Below are positions 35,657-45,625 of a DNA stretch of 57,928 bases, piece after piece. The position numbers and the translations under genes are program-made. Origin of the DNA: Hydrotalea flava (lineage in GTDB: Bacteria > Bacteroidota > Bacteroidia > Chitinophagales > Chitinophagaceae). The DNA is taken from positions 1 to 57,928 of the forward strand of contig NZ_LUHG01000019.1 in assembly GCF_001623405.1 (NCBI RefSeq), in the 5' to 3' direction. How positions within the stretch are numbered: the first letter of the stretch is position 1; each line of letters begins with the position of its first letter. The notes below the pieces were generated by a model. The model worked only from the letters and a program-made list of their open reading frames with translations. It was not told the DNA's origin and ran no database searches.

Positions 35657-37891
35657 ATGAAAAAATATTTTTTTGGCTTTTGGTATTCATTACCTGTACA
35701 GCTTTTTTTACTGCATTTTAGAAAGTACCAGATTTTGTTGCTATTCTGGTATATTCTTTTTGCTACCATAGCCGGTTATTTCATGGAAAATTTTGGCGCT
35801 AACTCACTCTATCTGGCACCTGAATATTTTGATAAAGTAAATCCTGTTAGCGCCGCTATGGTGGGTTTTGCTATTGGCATTTTTATTATGAGCTGGAATA
35901 TTACTACATTTATTTTAAATGCCCGATACGTTAAATTTTTAGCAACTACAGCCTCTCCATTTTTAAAATATTGCATCAACAATGCTGTGCTGCCATTGCT
36001 GTTTTTAGTGTTTTATTTAATTAAAGGATTGCAATATGCCCAACAACAACAACTGCAAAGTTTAGGCGATACGCTATTTACCGTTGCCGGTTTTACCGGT
36101 GGTTTATTTTTATCTATTCTGTTTGCATTTGTTTATTTTTTTAGTGCCGATAAAACCATTTATTACACCATTAAAAAAGGTATATCAGATGCCAACAAGC
36201 GGTATAATTCTATTATCAACGATAACCCATTGCCGCAGGCTAAATCAGAAATGCGGGTTGACTGGTTTTTGAGCGCCAGCTTTAAATTACGCAGGCCTCG
36301 CGATATTAGGCACTATAATGAATCGTTTTTAGATGATGTATTTTCCAAACACCATATTGCTGCTGTAATTGCCATTCTCATTGCTTTTATTTTTTTAATT
36401 GTTTTAGGTTTTAGTGCCGATACCCGATTGTTTCAAATACCTGCTGCAGCCAGCATTTCAGTACTATTTGCCGTATTAATTGCTGTTTTGGGAGCAGTGT
36501 CGCTTTTTTTTAAAAGCTGGAGTATTCCACTCATTATTATCATTTATTTAATCTTGAATTATTTATACCAGGCCGGTATTATTGACCCCAGAAACAAAGC
36601 TTATGGATTAAATTATGATAATAAAACAGAAAGACCGGTATATGATGCAGCTGCAGTTAAACAATTGGCATCTGATAGTGCAATGCTGACCGATAAAGCA
36701 TATTATTTATCCATCTTAAATAAATGGAAAGCACGGCAATCTGAGGAAAAACCAATCATGTATATCATCAATACCAGTGGTGGTGGTTTAAGAAGTGCAG
36801 TATTTACCATGAACACCTTACAAAAATTAGACAGTGTTTTACAAGGCCATCTTATGCAGCATACTTTATTCATTAACGGAGCTTCCGGCGGATTATTGGG
36901 CGCAGCATATTTTAGAGAATTGTATTATCAAAAAACCATTGGCAATAAAAATATTCATTTGCACGATACAAAATATGTAGATGATATTGCCAAAGATTTA
37001 TTAAATCCGCTTTTCTCTTCTTTTGTTACACGTGACATTATTGGGCCGGTACAAAAATTTGAATATGAAGGATTTGAATATATTAAAGATCGCGGCTACG
37101 CCTTTGAAGAAAAATTGAACGAGAACACACATGGACTGTTAGATAAAAACATTCATGCTTATGCGGCCCCCGAAGCTTCTGCCACTATTCCCATCATGTT
37201 CTTTAACTCCACCATCAGCCGCGATGCAAGAAACATGATAGTGGCCACCCACCCTGCCCGATTTTTAATGCGCCCCCTGCCCGATTCTTCGCACCTCACG
37301 GCTTACGATTCAGATGCTATTGATTTTAATAGTTTTTTCAAACAACAAAACAGCGACAGCCTGCGCGTTTTATCGGCACTGAGAATGAATGCAACCTTCC
37401 CATTTGTTCTGCCGAATGTATGGTTGCCTTCTCAACCTATTATTGATGTAATGGATGCCGGCCTTCGCGATAATTTTGGACAGGAATTAACACTCCGCTT
37501 TTTGAATGTATTTAAAGACTGGTTAAAAGAAAACACCAGAAAGGTGGTAATTATACAATTGCGTGACAGAAGTATTAATGATTGGGAAAACCCATACGAT
37601 AATACCAGTTTGTTAAGCATGCTAACCAAACCTTTACTATTGCTTCAATACAACTGGTTTAGGCTACAGGATTATTATCAGCACGATGCATTGAATTATT
37701 TTGCAGATGGATACGGTTCACATTTTTATACCGTTTCTTTTCAATACCTCGCTTCCAAAAAAGATGCGGCTGCTACATTAAATTTTCACCTCACTGCTGC
37801 TGAAAAGAAAAGTGTGATTGATGCTTTTGATAACAAAGTAAACTTGCAGGCGCTGCATTTTCTTATGAAAGAAAGCCACGACTTACAATAA
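35657..37891 (+). CDS. Multi-spanning patatin-like phospholipase
   Basis: I start this at the ATG at 35657 (744 residues); a TTG 33 nt upstream is the alternative. The N-terminal half has about six to eight membrane segments in pairs up to about residue 310. The C-terminal half is a patatin domain: oxyanion motif SGGGLRSA near residue 374, nucleophile elbow GASGG with Ser410, and the catalytic Asp in DAGLRDNFG (Asp600). Patatins hydrolyse lipid acyl esters. The domain would face the cytoplasm or periplasm from a polytopic anchor, an unusual form. The gene stands alone. Confidence 0.88.
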   Translation: MKKYFFGFWYSLPVQLFLLHFRKYQILLLFWYILFATIAGYFMENFGANSLYLAPEYFDKVNPVSAAMVGFAIGIFIMSWNITTFILNARYVKFLATTASPFLKYCINNAVLPLLFLVFYLIKGLQYAQQQQLQSLGDTLFTVAGFTGGLFLSILFAFVYFFSADKTIYYTIKKGISDANKRYNSIINDNPLPQAKSEMRVDWFLSASFKLRRPRDIRHYNESFLDDVFSKHHIAAVIAILIAFIFLIVLGFSADTRLFQIPAAASISVLFAVLIAVLGAVSLFFKSWSIPLIIIIYLILNYLYQAGIIDPRNKAYGLNYDNKTERPVYDAAAVKQLASDSAMLTDKAYYLSILNKWKARQSEEKPIMYIINTSGGGLRSAVFTMNTLQKLDSVLQGHLMQHTLFINGASGGLLGAAYFRELYYQKTIGNKNIHLHDTKYVDDIAKDLLNPLFSSFVTRDIIGPVQKFEYEGFEYIKDRGYAFEEKLNENTHGLLDKNIHAYAAPEASATIPIMFFNSTISRDARNMIVATHPARFLMRPLPDSSHLTAYDSDAIDFNSFFKQQNSDSLRVLSALRMNATFPFVLPNVWLPSQPIIDVMDAGLRDNFGQELTLRFLNVFKDWLKENTRKVVIIQLRDRSINDWENPYDNTSLLSMLTKPLLLLQYNWFRLQDYYQHDALNYFADGYGSHFYTVSFQYLASKKDAAATLNFHLTAAEKKSVIDAFDNKVNLQALHFLMKESHDLQ

Positions 37892-37963
37892 ATTGCCCAC
37901 AAAAAACAGCACAAAACTTTATGTTTGTATGCATATTGAAATAATGATTGGGAAATAGGAAGC

Positions 37964-39181
37964 TTAATTTTTTTCGGTAGAAACATATTGCAACCAATCT
38001 TTTATACCCAGTACAATTTGTCTGGCTACTGCAGTTCTGAAGGCGGGGCTTTTAATTTTAGCCTCATCGCTTTTATTGCTTAAGAAGGCAATTTCAACCA
38101 AACAGTTCACAAAATCGGTGGGGGCATTTAAAGCAAAATTAAAACTGCCTACATTGCCAAACTCGTTCATTTTAATAGCGGCAATCCGTTTTAAAATAAA
38201 TTGGCTTAGTGGTCTGAAACCAATGTGCTTATAATAGGTACTTGCGCCATTCACACTGACATCATCTGCCGAATTTAAATGCAGACTAATCAACACATTC
38301 GGATTTTTTTGTTGCAAAAACAATACCCTGTCTATATTATCGAAGGTAGTATCGTTGGTTCTTGTCATCATTACTTTTGCATGTGCCAGCTTTAACTGTT
38401 TTTCCAATTCTTTGGCAAATAACAATGTATAATTTTTTTCTACTAACCCATACACATTTCCGCTGGCTCCTTCATTGGTTCCGCCATGCCCGGCATCAAC
38501 AGCAAAAGTTAAATGCGATAAACCAACGATATTGGGCTGACGTTTAACTTTAATCATCAGTGTATTTCCTTCATACCCAATGGTATAACCCCAATGCTGT
38601 GCATGTTGTAACTGTATGGTAACTTCCAGCACATCATTTTCTATTTGATGGTAATATAAATTTTTAATTTCCTTCAGCGATTGCAGCTGTGTGATCCAGT
38701 TGGTATTGCTTTGCACGCCATACAGATTAATTTTTATGGCAGCAGGATTTACTTCCATGTAGGAAGTATAAGGCACTTTCTCATTTAAATGAATGGTTAC
38801 GATATCATAACAGCTATCAGTACCCCAGGCTTTCCACGATCCGCTAAGAACGGGTTTAGCTGTTTGCAATGCAGTATCACGTTGTATCATTGCAGTATCA
38901 ATCAATGCTGTATGAAATTGCGACAATTGTAATTGATAAAATTTTTTAGACCGGCCAATGATTTTACAAACCACACCGGTATCAATATAGCCCATAGCGG
39001 CACCTCCTAATCGGTCGACCCCTTCACCATACAACAGTGCAGGCAATTTACCTATGGTTTTGCCCCACCAAATAGAATCTTTTTTAACAATTACATTGGA
39101 TTGTTCTGCTTTTTGATGATTGGATTGGCTACAGGCAGTAAATACTACAAAGAGAATGGGACAAATCAGGCAATATTTCAT
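37964..39181 (-). CDS. N-acetylmuramoyl-L-alanine amidase lipoprotein
   Basis: This 405-residue lipoprotein has lipobox FTAC (Cys17). The C-terminal half is an Amidase_3 domain: VDAGHGGTNEGA with zinc-ligand His232, the Glu in YGLVEKNYTL, the His in LISLHLNSADD, and the catalytic Glu in VEIAFLSN. It cleaves the amide link between N-acetylmuramic acid and the stem peptide. The N-terminal half has SH3-like and beta-rich stretches, likely for binding. It is predicted to act in the periplasm during wall remodelling. Confidence 0.93.
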   Translation of the reverse strand: MKYCLICPILFVVFTACSQSNHQKAEQSNVIVKKDSIWWGKTIGKLPALLYGEGVDRLGGAAMGYIDTGVVCKIIGRSKKFYQLQLSQFHTALIDTAMIQRDTALQTAKPVLSGSWKAWGTDSCYDIVTIHLNEKVPYTSYMEVNPAAIKINLYGVQSNTNWITQLQSLKEIKNLYYHQIENDVLEVTIQLQHAQHWGYTIGYEGNTLMIKVKRQPNIVGLSHLTFAVDAGHGGTNEGASGNVYGLVEKNYTLLFAKELEKQLKLAHAKVMMTRTNDTTFDNIDRVLFLQQKNPNVLISLHLNSADDVSVNGASTYYKHIGFRPLSQFILKRIAAIKMNEFGNVGSFNFALNAPTDFVNCLVEIAFLSNKSDEAKIKSPAFRTAVARQIVLGIKDWLQYVSTEKN

Positions 39182-39292
39182 CTTACGGTAATTTATAGCA
39201 AAGAGAAAATAGTGAAAATTTACATTTCACGATTTTTTCCGTAAATGAAAATACCAATAATTCAGCAAATAAATGATGATGTCAGTTCTATG

Positions 39293-40558
39293 TTAATCAT
39301 ATCTTCTAAAGTGGCGGGGAAGCCAAAACTCACGGAAGCCCAGAATAAAGGTTACCTGAAGATAATTTTCTTTCACCAAACCATTAATGGTAGTTCCGCG
39401 AACCCCACCTTCTAAATTCACCTGAACAGAAAGTGTACTACGTAAGGCATTAAAGCCGGTACCCAGGGTACCTCCAATATTATCAATTTGTTGTCCGGCT
39501 ATATTCACATAAGATTTGCCATAGAAAAAGCCGGCCTGAAAAAAACTTTTCTCTGCAGTAATATCTCTGAATTTTGCTTTTTTGCTATATTCAAAACCCA
39601 CATTTACCCGATTGCTGTTTACCAGATTATAAGAAAGCCCGCTGTAATTTAATTTACGCCAATCCTGATAAGTATAATCGGCTGCAAAAGTGTAATTGTC
39701 TTTATAAGTAAGGGCAATACCAGCCGTATACATATCCGGAAGCGTAAAACTGCCAATATTGTATTGCGGATTATCAATCAGCGTTGTGGTACCATCGGTT
39801 ACATTTAAAGAAGTTAAGCTATTCAGTTTGGTTTGCATAGAACCAGATGCACCCAATGCCACTTTCCATTTTTTGCCAATTTTGGTTCGGTATTGCACCC
39901 CTAATTTTAAATATGGGTTATTGAGATAGGTGTTTTTTGTGGTAACCAGGTTACTGTCTAAACCGGTTCCGGAAATTGTTTCGGTTTGCCCTAATTGCCC
40001 AAACAAATAAGAGGCCTGTAATCCAACAGAAAAATGATCAGAAAATTTATAGCTATTGGTTAAATAAAACAAGTTGGTACTGCCGGTTCCGGTATAATAG
40101 GCCGGGAAAGTTTGTTGTGTACCCTGAATAACTTTATTGGCATAAAAAGAATAATTGGCCGTACTAAAAGGGGTTAAACCAAAGCCAATAGCCCATTTGG
40201 GGCGTACTTTAATGGCCATGGCAATTCTTTTAAATTGAATATCGGCACTCAGGTTATTATTCACCAAATCAATAGGCTGTCCGGTATAAGAAACACCGCG
40301 ATAGCGGGCAGCTATTTCAAAATTAAAAAAATGTTCATCCAGCATGCTTAATGAAGCAGGGTTAGCCATATACATGGTTCTGTTGCCGGAAAGCGCCACA
40401 CCTGCATGCCCCATACCGGAAGTACGGTCTAAATAGCTTTGTTCTAAATCGCCAATACCAATAATAGAGTAAGGTGAATTATTATTTTGAGCCATTGCTT
40501 TACTACAAAAGGCTGTAAAAGCAATCATCAATATTATGTAAAAGTCAATTTTCTTCAT
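39293..40558 (-). CDS. Outer-membrane barrel protein (OmpP1/FadL-like)
   Basis: The 421-residue product has a signal peptide ending SKAMA-Q near residue 24. Its start, NNNSPYSIIGIGDLEQSYL, followed by SGMGHAGVALSGNRTMYMANPASLS in two parts, is the N-terminal hatch pattern of OmpP1/FadL-type barrels, and later strands alternate as in a barrel. FadL proteins admit hydrophobic compounds, but this Bacteroidota branch has no confirmed ligand. It follows the DUF4270 lipoprotein gene by 9 nt on the same strand, so they are cotranscribed. Confidence 0.85.
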   Translation of the reverse strand: MKKIDFYIILMIAFTAFCSKAMAQNNNSPYSIIGIGDLEQSYLDRTSGMGHAGVALSGNRTMYMANPASLSMLDEHFFNFEIAARYRGVSYTGQPIDLVNNNLSADIQFKRIAMAIKVRPKWAIGFGLTPFSTANYSFYANKVIQGTQQTFPAYYTGTGSTNLFYLTNSYKFSDHFSVGLQASYLFGQLGQTETISGTGLDSNLVTTKNTYLNNPYLKLGVQYRTKIGKKWKVALGASGSMQTKLNSLTSLNVTDGTTTLIDNPQYNIGSFTLPDMYTAGIALTYKDNYTFAADYTYQDWRKLNYSGLSYNLVNSNRVNVGFEYSKKAKFRDITAEKSFFQAGFFYGKSYVNIAGQQIDNIGGTLGTGFNALRSTLSVQVNLEGGVRGTTINGLVKENYLQVTFILGFREFWLPRHFRRYD

Positions 40559-40567
40559 TCAAAAAAA

Positions 40568-41938
40568 TTAGTATGATTTTACGGATGCGTAATAAAGGTC
40601 TAATTCAATCTGGCAATTAATATTTGGATAAAATCTATCGCCAACCACTACCCTTGCAAATTGCGACTGAAACGCCGGATTAGGTGGTGTTAACAACAAC
40701 CCGGATTGATAGTAGGGATATTCTGGATCGGCCAAAATATTTTTTACGTAATTGGTTAAATCGTATGTATAATAACTTTTACCGCTAAAATAATCGGTTA
40801 CCAGATTGCCATACTGCACACCGGCGCCGGCTCCTGGCGTTGCTACCTGTGTTAAATCCTGCCCCAATTGGTTTAAAATGGTGGTGGTGGAAAGCCTTAA
40901 TTGTGGTGGCAAATAATATAAGGGATTATAACTGTTTGCAACCGGACGAACAATGAGCTGGGCTTTTAAGAATTTAGCATAATAAGGCAGTTTTTGTACA
41001 TCCTGAATATTCGGGAAACGAATTTTTATCATGGTATTGGAAATAGGCTGGGAGAAAGCCATATTACCTGCCTGAGTACTCTTAATAATATTTACTTTCC
41101 CGGGTTGATTCAATCCACCCAAATTTTGCAATGCCGTTCCGGTTCTGTCTGCTGTAACATGAATAAAATGCAAGTTTCTGTTCACTAATGGAAAAGCCAA
41201 ACGGGCACTGTCTTTATTTAAATTCGGATTGTGATAGGCTAAAAACACAGTAGCAGAATCTGCACAGGTATATACTGCATGGCTGTTACTGTTTGAGGCA
41301 ATACGTAATCCATAAAAATAGCTGAGAAAATTGCTGGTGCTCTGTACATCTAAACTGGCTGTTTTTATTTTATTAAAAAGTTCCTGCCCCATGGCATCAT
41401 CTAATTTTATATGAATGGAATCATCCACAGTTGGGCGAATATAGGCATCGGTAGCACCTAAGGGTTTTGGAAATACCGCAAAACTGTTTTTACTATATAA
41501 TATACTACCCGGATCGCCATAAAAGGAGGGCGGGATAATAGGTTCTGAAAGGCGGGATACCTGAATATGAATGGGCTGCGTGGTATCACCATAAAATGTT
41601 TTACGCAGTTTTAAGGTAATATACAACGAATCATAAATAGACTTTACATAATCAGTAGCTTTGGTGGTAGGTGGTGCAATTTCATAAAAAGTTTGCGCAT
41701 CTAACCTGCCAAAATAAGGGTCGGTATATCCCCCAAAAACCGTAACACCTGTTGAGCCGGTTGAAAAAGAATCGATATATACAGTCGAAATTTCAGTATT
41801 AAAGGTATCAGTCATGATAATTTGGGTAAGTGTATTATCTAATAACTGACTACTAAAATTAATATCTGCCCTTTTGCAGGCATTCAATAAAACAATAGAA
41901 GCAAGGGTAAAGAATAAAATAAGTAGTTTCTTAAGCAT
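40568..41938 (-). CDS. DUF4270-family lipoprotein
   Basis: I chose the ATG at 41938 because it places a signal with lipobox LNAC right at the N-terminus; a start 99 nt upstream would not. The 456-residue protein has a DUF4270 pattern: DTFNTEISTVYIDSF near the start, GGYTDPYFGRLDAQTF, and a YDLTNYVKNIL segment near the end. DUF4270 is common in Bacteroidota outer-membrane lipoproteins and its function is unknown. It is cotranscribed with the barrel gene downstream, and faces the Kelch/DUF4907 pair across a 359 nt divergent region. Confidence 0.9.
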   Translation of the reverse strand: MLKKLLILFFTLASIVLLNACKRADINFSSQLLDNTLTQIIMTDTFNTEISTVYIDSFSTGSTGVTVFGGYTDPYFGRLDAQTFYEIAPPTTKATDYVKSIYDSLYITLKLRKTFYGDTTQPIHIQVSRLSEPIIPPSFYGDPGSILYSKNSFAVFPKPLGATDAYIRPTVDDSIHIKLDDAMGQELFNKIKTASLDVQSTSNFLSYFYGLRIASNSNSHAVYTCADSATVFLAYHNPNLNKDSARLAFPLVNRNLHFIHVTADRTGTALQNLGGLNQPGKVNIIKSTQAGNMAFSQPISNTMIKIRFPNIQDVQKLPYYAKFLKAQLIVRPVANSYNPLYYLPPQLRLSTTTILNQLGQDLTQVATPGAGAGVQYGNLVTDYFSGKSYYTYDLTNYVKNILADPEYPYYQSGLLLTPPNPAFQSQFARVVVGDRFYPNINCQIELDLYYASVKSY

Positions 41939-42043
41939 TATGTATGGTCTTATCTCAATTAAAAAGGGTTTTAGAAACCGGTTATAGAATACAATATGTA
42001 AGCTGCAACCTGTTATAAAATTGTTAGCAGCATGCATAATTTA

Positions 42044-42073
42044 CAAATATACAGCTACAACATTTGCAAATGT
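42044..42073 (-). promoter_or_regulatory. -7 element and palindrome upstream of DUF4270 operon
   Basis: On the minus strand 42051-42044 reads TATATTTG, an exact TAnnTTTG match. Just upstream of it, ACATTTGCAAATGT (42060-42073) is a perfect 14 bp palindrome, well placed for an operator overlapping the -33 region. Confidence 0.5.
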
Positions 42074-42191
42074 GCTTACAACTCATATAATCAAAACATT
42101 TAGAACGCAAGGTTACAAAACATAAGAGCAGCCAAAACAAAAAGACTTGTTAAATCAATCATTTTACACTAAAAAAAGCCCATTCAAAAAC

Positions 42192-42223
42192 TTGACCATA
42201 CCAGTATTATTCACTTATCTTTG
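42192..42223 (+). promoter_or_regulatory. Promoter of the Kelch-DUF4907 pair
   Basis: TTG at 42192-42194 and TATCTTTG at 42216-42223, 21 nt apart, match both parts of the Bacteroidota primary promoter (TTTG...TAnnTTTG). The leader to the ATG at 42298 would be about 65 nt. Confidence 0.6.
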
Positions 42224-42297
42224 AAAACTTAAAGAAAACCAGTTTTAACTTTTGTAAAGTACACTCACCCTTAATTTTAGAAAAAAATTAAACGTCA

Positions 42298-43344
42298 ATG
42301 AAGCAAATTAAGTATTTCTTTTTCTTACCCGCCAGCTTGGTATTACTGCTTATTTCCTGTGCCAGAACCGTATTAGACCCCACTCAAAGTAGTGGTAACT
42401 GGGTATTATCTCCCAACGACTTTGTGGGCGACCAGCGCACTGCTGCCTGTTCCTTTACTGTTGGAAATGTGGCTTATATTGGAACCGGATACAACTTAGC
42501 CAAAAACATTAGGTATTCCGATTTATATTCTTTTGATCCTACCAAAGGTGCCAATGGTAGCTGGACGCAATTGGCCAATGCTCCTGCTAATTTTACCCCC
42601 AGAAGCAATGCCGTTGCTTTTGCGGTTGGTACCAATGGTTATATTACCACCGGTCAGGATAATTTCAATAATTTTTTAAATGATACCTGGCAATATAATA
42701 CAACCACCAATACCTGGGCTCAAAAAGCAAGTTTTGCCGGCACCCCCCGTATTGATGCACTGGCCTTTTCAATTGGCAACTTAGGTTATTTATTGTGTGG
42801 TTATGATGGCGGCTCTAATAAAAAAGACTCTTGGCAATACAATCCTAACGCTGATTCCTGGACTTTAACTGCTACTCAGTTTACCGGTAGCAAACGCCAA
42901 GGCGGTATTGTGTTTGTTTATAAAAATAAGGCTTATATTGTAACCGGAAACAATAATGGTGAAGTGAACGACTTTACTGTATTTGACCCTTCCAACACTG
43001 CTAACCCATGGAATCAGTTACGCCCCATAACCAATGTAAGCGCTGATACTTATGATGATTTGTATACCAATATTATTCGCGACCACGGTGTAGGATTCGT
43101 ATTAGGCGACTCAGCCTACATCACAACCGGACAAAATGGTGGCTATAATATTAGTACCTGGGGTTATGATTTTGTAAACGATTTATGGTTCCAAAAAACC
43201 AATTTTGAAAGAGCTGGCCGCTCAGGCGCTATCGGTTTTTCAGTTGCAGGTAGGGCTTTTGTTACTACAGGTTCAGGTGGTTCAGCTTATTTTGACGACT
43301 TAAACGAATGGTTACCTTATCAACCCTATAATCCGAATGATTAA
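42298..43344 (+). CDS. Kelch-repeat lipoprotein
   Basis: This 348-residue lipoprotein has lipobox LISC (Cys21). Six or so Kelch-type blades follow, each with a pattern like GNVAYIGTGYN, SDLYSFDPT, then SWTQLANAP; later copies include GYITTGQDNFNNF and KDSWQYNPNADSWTLTA. They should form a beta-propeller in the periplasm or on the cell surface. The gene overlaps the DUF4907 gene by 8 nt. The set Kelch, DUF4907 and DUF4270 recurs in Bacteroidota as I recall, suggesting one shared but unknown envelope function. Confidence 0.9.
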   Translation: MKQIKYFFFLPASLVLLLISCARTVLDPTQSSGNWVLSPNDFVGDQRTAACSFTVGNVAYIGTGYNLAKNIRYSDLYSFDPTKGANGSWTQLANAPANFTPRSNAVAFAVGTNGYITTGQDNFNNFLNDTWQYNTTTNTWAQKASFAGTPRIDALAFSIGNLGYLLCGYDGGSNKKDSWQYNPNADSWTLTATQFTGSKRQGGIVFVYKNKAYIVTGNNNGEVNDFTVFDPSNTANPWNQLRPITNVSADTYDDLYTNIIRDHGVGFVLGDSAYITTGQNGGYNISTWGYDFVNDLWFQKTNFERAGRSGAIGFSVAGRAFVTTGSGGSAYFDDLNEWLPYQPYNPND

Positions 43345-43675
43345 AAAGTATTGGGTATATATTTTATTTGGGATAGCTGTTTTTCTTTTTGTAGTAACAG
43401 GCATCATGGAAAAAAACAAAAAATCTAAAGTGCCCCAAATAACCTATAAAACTTATTACTCAGATAGTTTGCAATGGGGTTATGATATTTATGTGAATAA
43501 TCAATTACGGTTTCACCAAAATATTATACCCGGTGCATCCGGAAAAAAAGGTTTTGTATCTGAACAACAAGCAGCAACCATTGCCCGTTTGGTGATTGAT
43601 AAAATGAAACACCACCAGGCACATTTTCCTACAATTACCAATGCTGAATTAGACAGTTGCGGCATAACCAGATAA
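43337..43675 (+). CDS. DUF4907-family protein
   Basis: The product has 112 residues with one N-terminal membrane helix (residues 6-24). The mature part carries the DUF4907 pattern: LQWGYDIYVNNQLRFHQNII, GKKGFVSEQQAATIARLVI, and FPTITNAELDSCGI. Start and Kelch stop overlap by 8 nt, implying coupled translation. Function is unknown. A strong terminator follows. Confidence 0.9.
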   Translation: MIKKYWVYILFGIAVFLFVVTGIMEKNKKSKVPQITYKTYYSDSLQWGYDIYVNNQLRFHQNIIPGASGKKGFVSEQQAATIARLVIDKMKHHQAHFPTITNAELDSCGITR

Positions 43676-43701
43676 AACGTCTTAATTTTGTATATAAAAA
43701 T

Positions 43702-43736
43702 AAAAACCCGGCAAATGAACAATGCCGGGTTTTTTA
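43702..43736 (+). terminator. Bidirectional terminator after DUF4907 gene
   Basis: AAAAACCCGGCA (43702-43713) pairs perfectly with TGCCGGGTTTTT (43723-43734), with a 9 nt loop and A/T runs on both sides. It lies between convergent genes. Confidence 0.9.
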
Positions 43737-43784
43737 TTTGTTTACTCTTAATATTTATATCAGCATTTTTGTTGTATTTATCTG

Positions 43785-45575
43785 CTAAAATGGATAATGA
43801 TTGGCTGCAATCATAGCTTTTGCAATATTCCTTCTGGCAACTTTTGTATTAAATGCCTCCACTTTTGTAAACCTTTTTAAACCAATATGCATCATGCGTA
43901 ATTCATCGCCTTCTGCAAAACTGTTCAATGCATCTTTTCCAGATTTGTTGATACAATCAGCAGCATCATATAAATAAGTACGCACCATATCTGCCTGCAA
44001 ACTTACAGCAGCTTCGCCTTTTGTTTGCGCCAGTTTTATTAAACGAAGCAGGGCACTTTCTACATGATACACTTCAATAGCCATATCCGCAATTTTCATC
44101 AACAGTTCCTGTTCTTTGTCTAATTGCATCATTAATTTTTGAACAGCAGCACCGGCAACTAACAGTATGGCCTTTTTAAAATTAGCTACATACTTTAATT
44201 CTTTGGTAAATAAACCTTCTGTTTCAGATCCAAAATCAGGAATACTCATCAATTCTTTAGAAACAGCCATTGCCGGCCCCATTAAATCTAATTTACCTTT
44301 CATGGAACGTTTCAGCATCATATCTACTGAAAGCAACCGGTTTATTTCGTTTGTACCTTCATAAATACGGTTAATCCGCGAATCGCGATAGGCTTTGCTG
44401 ATAATGTATTCATCACTAAACCCATTACCGCCATGTATTTGCACCCCTTCATCTACTACATAATCCAGCAACTCGCTACCAAATACTTTCAGCATGGCAC
44501 ATTCAATGGCAAATTCTTCTGCTGCGCCTAATAAAGATGTATCAAACCCGGCACCACTTTGCATTAATTCTGCTTCTTTTAAATCAATCCATTTGGCAGT
44601 TCTATATAAAGCTGATTCGGCTACCCAAATACGGATACACATTTCGGCCAATTTATGTTGAATGGCACCAAAACTGGCAATAGGCACTTTAAACTGTTCG
44701 CGGGTATTGGCATATTGCACAGAAATACCGGCTGCTTTTTTACTGGCACCCAAAGCTGCAGCATCTAATTTTAAACGGCCAATATTTAAGATATTGAAAG
44801 CAATAATATGTCCGCGGCCAACTTCGCCCAATACATTTTCTACCGGCACTTTACAATCTTGAAAATACAATTGAACGGTAGATGATCCTTTAATCCCCAT
44901 TTTATGTTCTTCCGGACCTTGTGTAAAGCCTTCAAAACCGCGTTCTACAATAAAAGCCGTAAACTTATCGCCATCAATTTTGGCAAAAACAGTATACACA
45001 TCTGCAAAACCACCGTTGGTAATCCAGCATTTCTGGCCGTTTAATAAATAATATTTCCCATCACTGCTTAATGTGGCCGTTGTTTTGGCACTCAAAGCAT
45101 CACTACCACTGTTGGGTTCTGTAAGACCATAAGCGCCCTTCCACTTGCCAGAAGCTAATTTGGGAATGTATTTTTGTTTTTGCGCTGGTGTTCCAAAATA
45201 TAAAATGGGTAATGAGCCAATGCCGGTATGTGCTGCAATGGCCACTGAAAATGAAAAGCCGCCACCCAAACCTTCATTCACAATTGTGGAGGTAATAAAA
45301 TCTTTCCCCAATCCGCCAAATTCTTCGGGGAATGAGGTGGAGAGTAATCCCTGTTCTCCCGCTTTTTGCAAAAGCGAAGGCATTAATCCGGGCTCTAATT
45401 GATCAATACGATCAATAATCGGTTCAATTTCTGTAGCAATGAATTGATGGCACATATCCATCACCATTTGCTGTTCTTCATTAAAATCTTCAGGAATAAA
45501 GGTTTGTTGTGGATCGCTTTCTTTGATTAACCACTCGCCGCCTTTCAGCAGCGTTGTTGTTGTATCGATTGACAT
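43785..45575 (-). CDS. Acyl-CoA dehydrogenase
   Basis: This 596-residue flavoenzyme makes trans-2-enoyl-CoA from acyl-CoA in beta-oxidation. It has YGLTEPNSGSDALSAKTTA and LNGQKCWITNGGFADVYTVF in the FAD region, the helix DSRINRIYEGTNEINRLLS with the catalytic Glu (Glu406), and a C-terminal extension of about 190 residues. That extension is usual for this long Bacteroidota type, resembling VLCAD-like enzymes. A MarR regulator lies 50 nt upstream, transcribed in the same direction. No beta-oxidation partner is adjacent. Confidence 0.95.
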   Translation of the reverse strand: MSIDTTTTLLKGGEWLIKESDPQQTFIPEDFNEEQQMVMDMCHQFIATEIEPIIDRIDQLEPGLMPSLLQKAGEQGLLSTSFPEEFGGLGKDFITSTIVNEGLGGGFSFSVAIAAHTGIGSLPILYFGTPAQKQKYIPKLASGKWKGAYGLTEPNSGSDALSAKTTATLSSDGKYYLLNGQKCWITNGGFADVYTVFAKIDGDKFTAFIVERGFEGFTQGPEEHKMGIKGSSTVQLYFQDCKVPVENVLGEVGRGHIIAFNILNIGRLKLDAAALGASKKAAGISVQYANTREQFKVPIASFGAIQHKLAEMCIRIWVAESALYRTAKWIDLKEAELMQSGAGFDTSLLGAAEEFAIECAMLKVFGSELLDYVVDEGVQIHGGNGFSDEYIISKAYRDSRINRIYEGTNEINRLLSVDMMLKRSMKGKLDLMGPAMAVSKELMSIPDFGSETEGLFTKELKYVANFKKAILLVAGAAVQKLMMQLDKEQELLMKIADMAIEVYHVESALLRLIKLAQTKGEAAVSLQADMVRTYLYDAADCINKSGKDALNSFAEGDELRMMHIGLKRFTKVEAFNTKVARRNIAKAMIAANHYPF

Positions 45576-45625
45576 ATCAGTAAATTTTATGATTGAATAA
45601 TGAAAATGTCTGTAAAAACTGTCGG

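Larger units (their letters stand above)
41939..42297. other. Divergent regulatory region, DUF4270 / Kelch
   Basis: The 359 nt gap has no gene I can support. It contains promoter elements for both strands and a 14 bp palindrome, listed separately. Confidence 0.6.
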
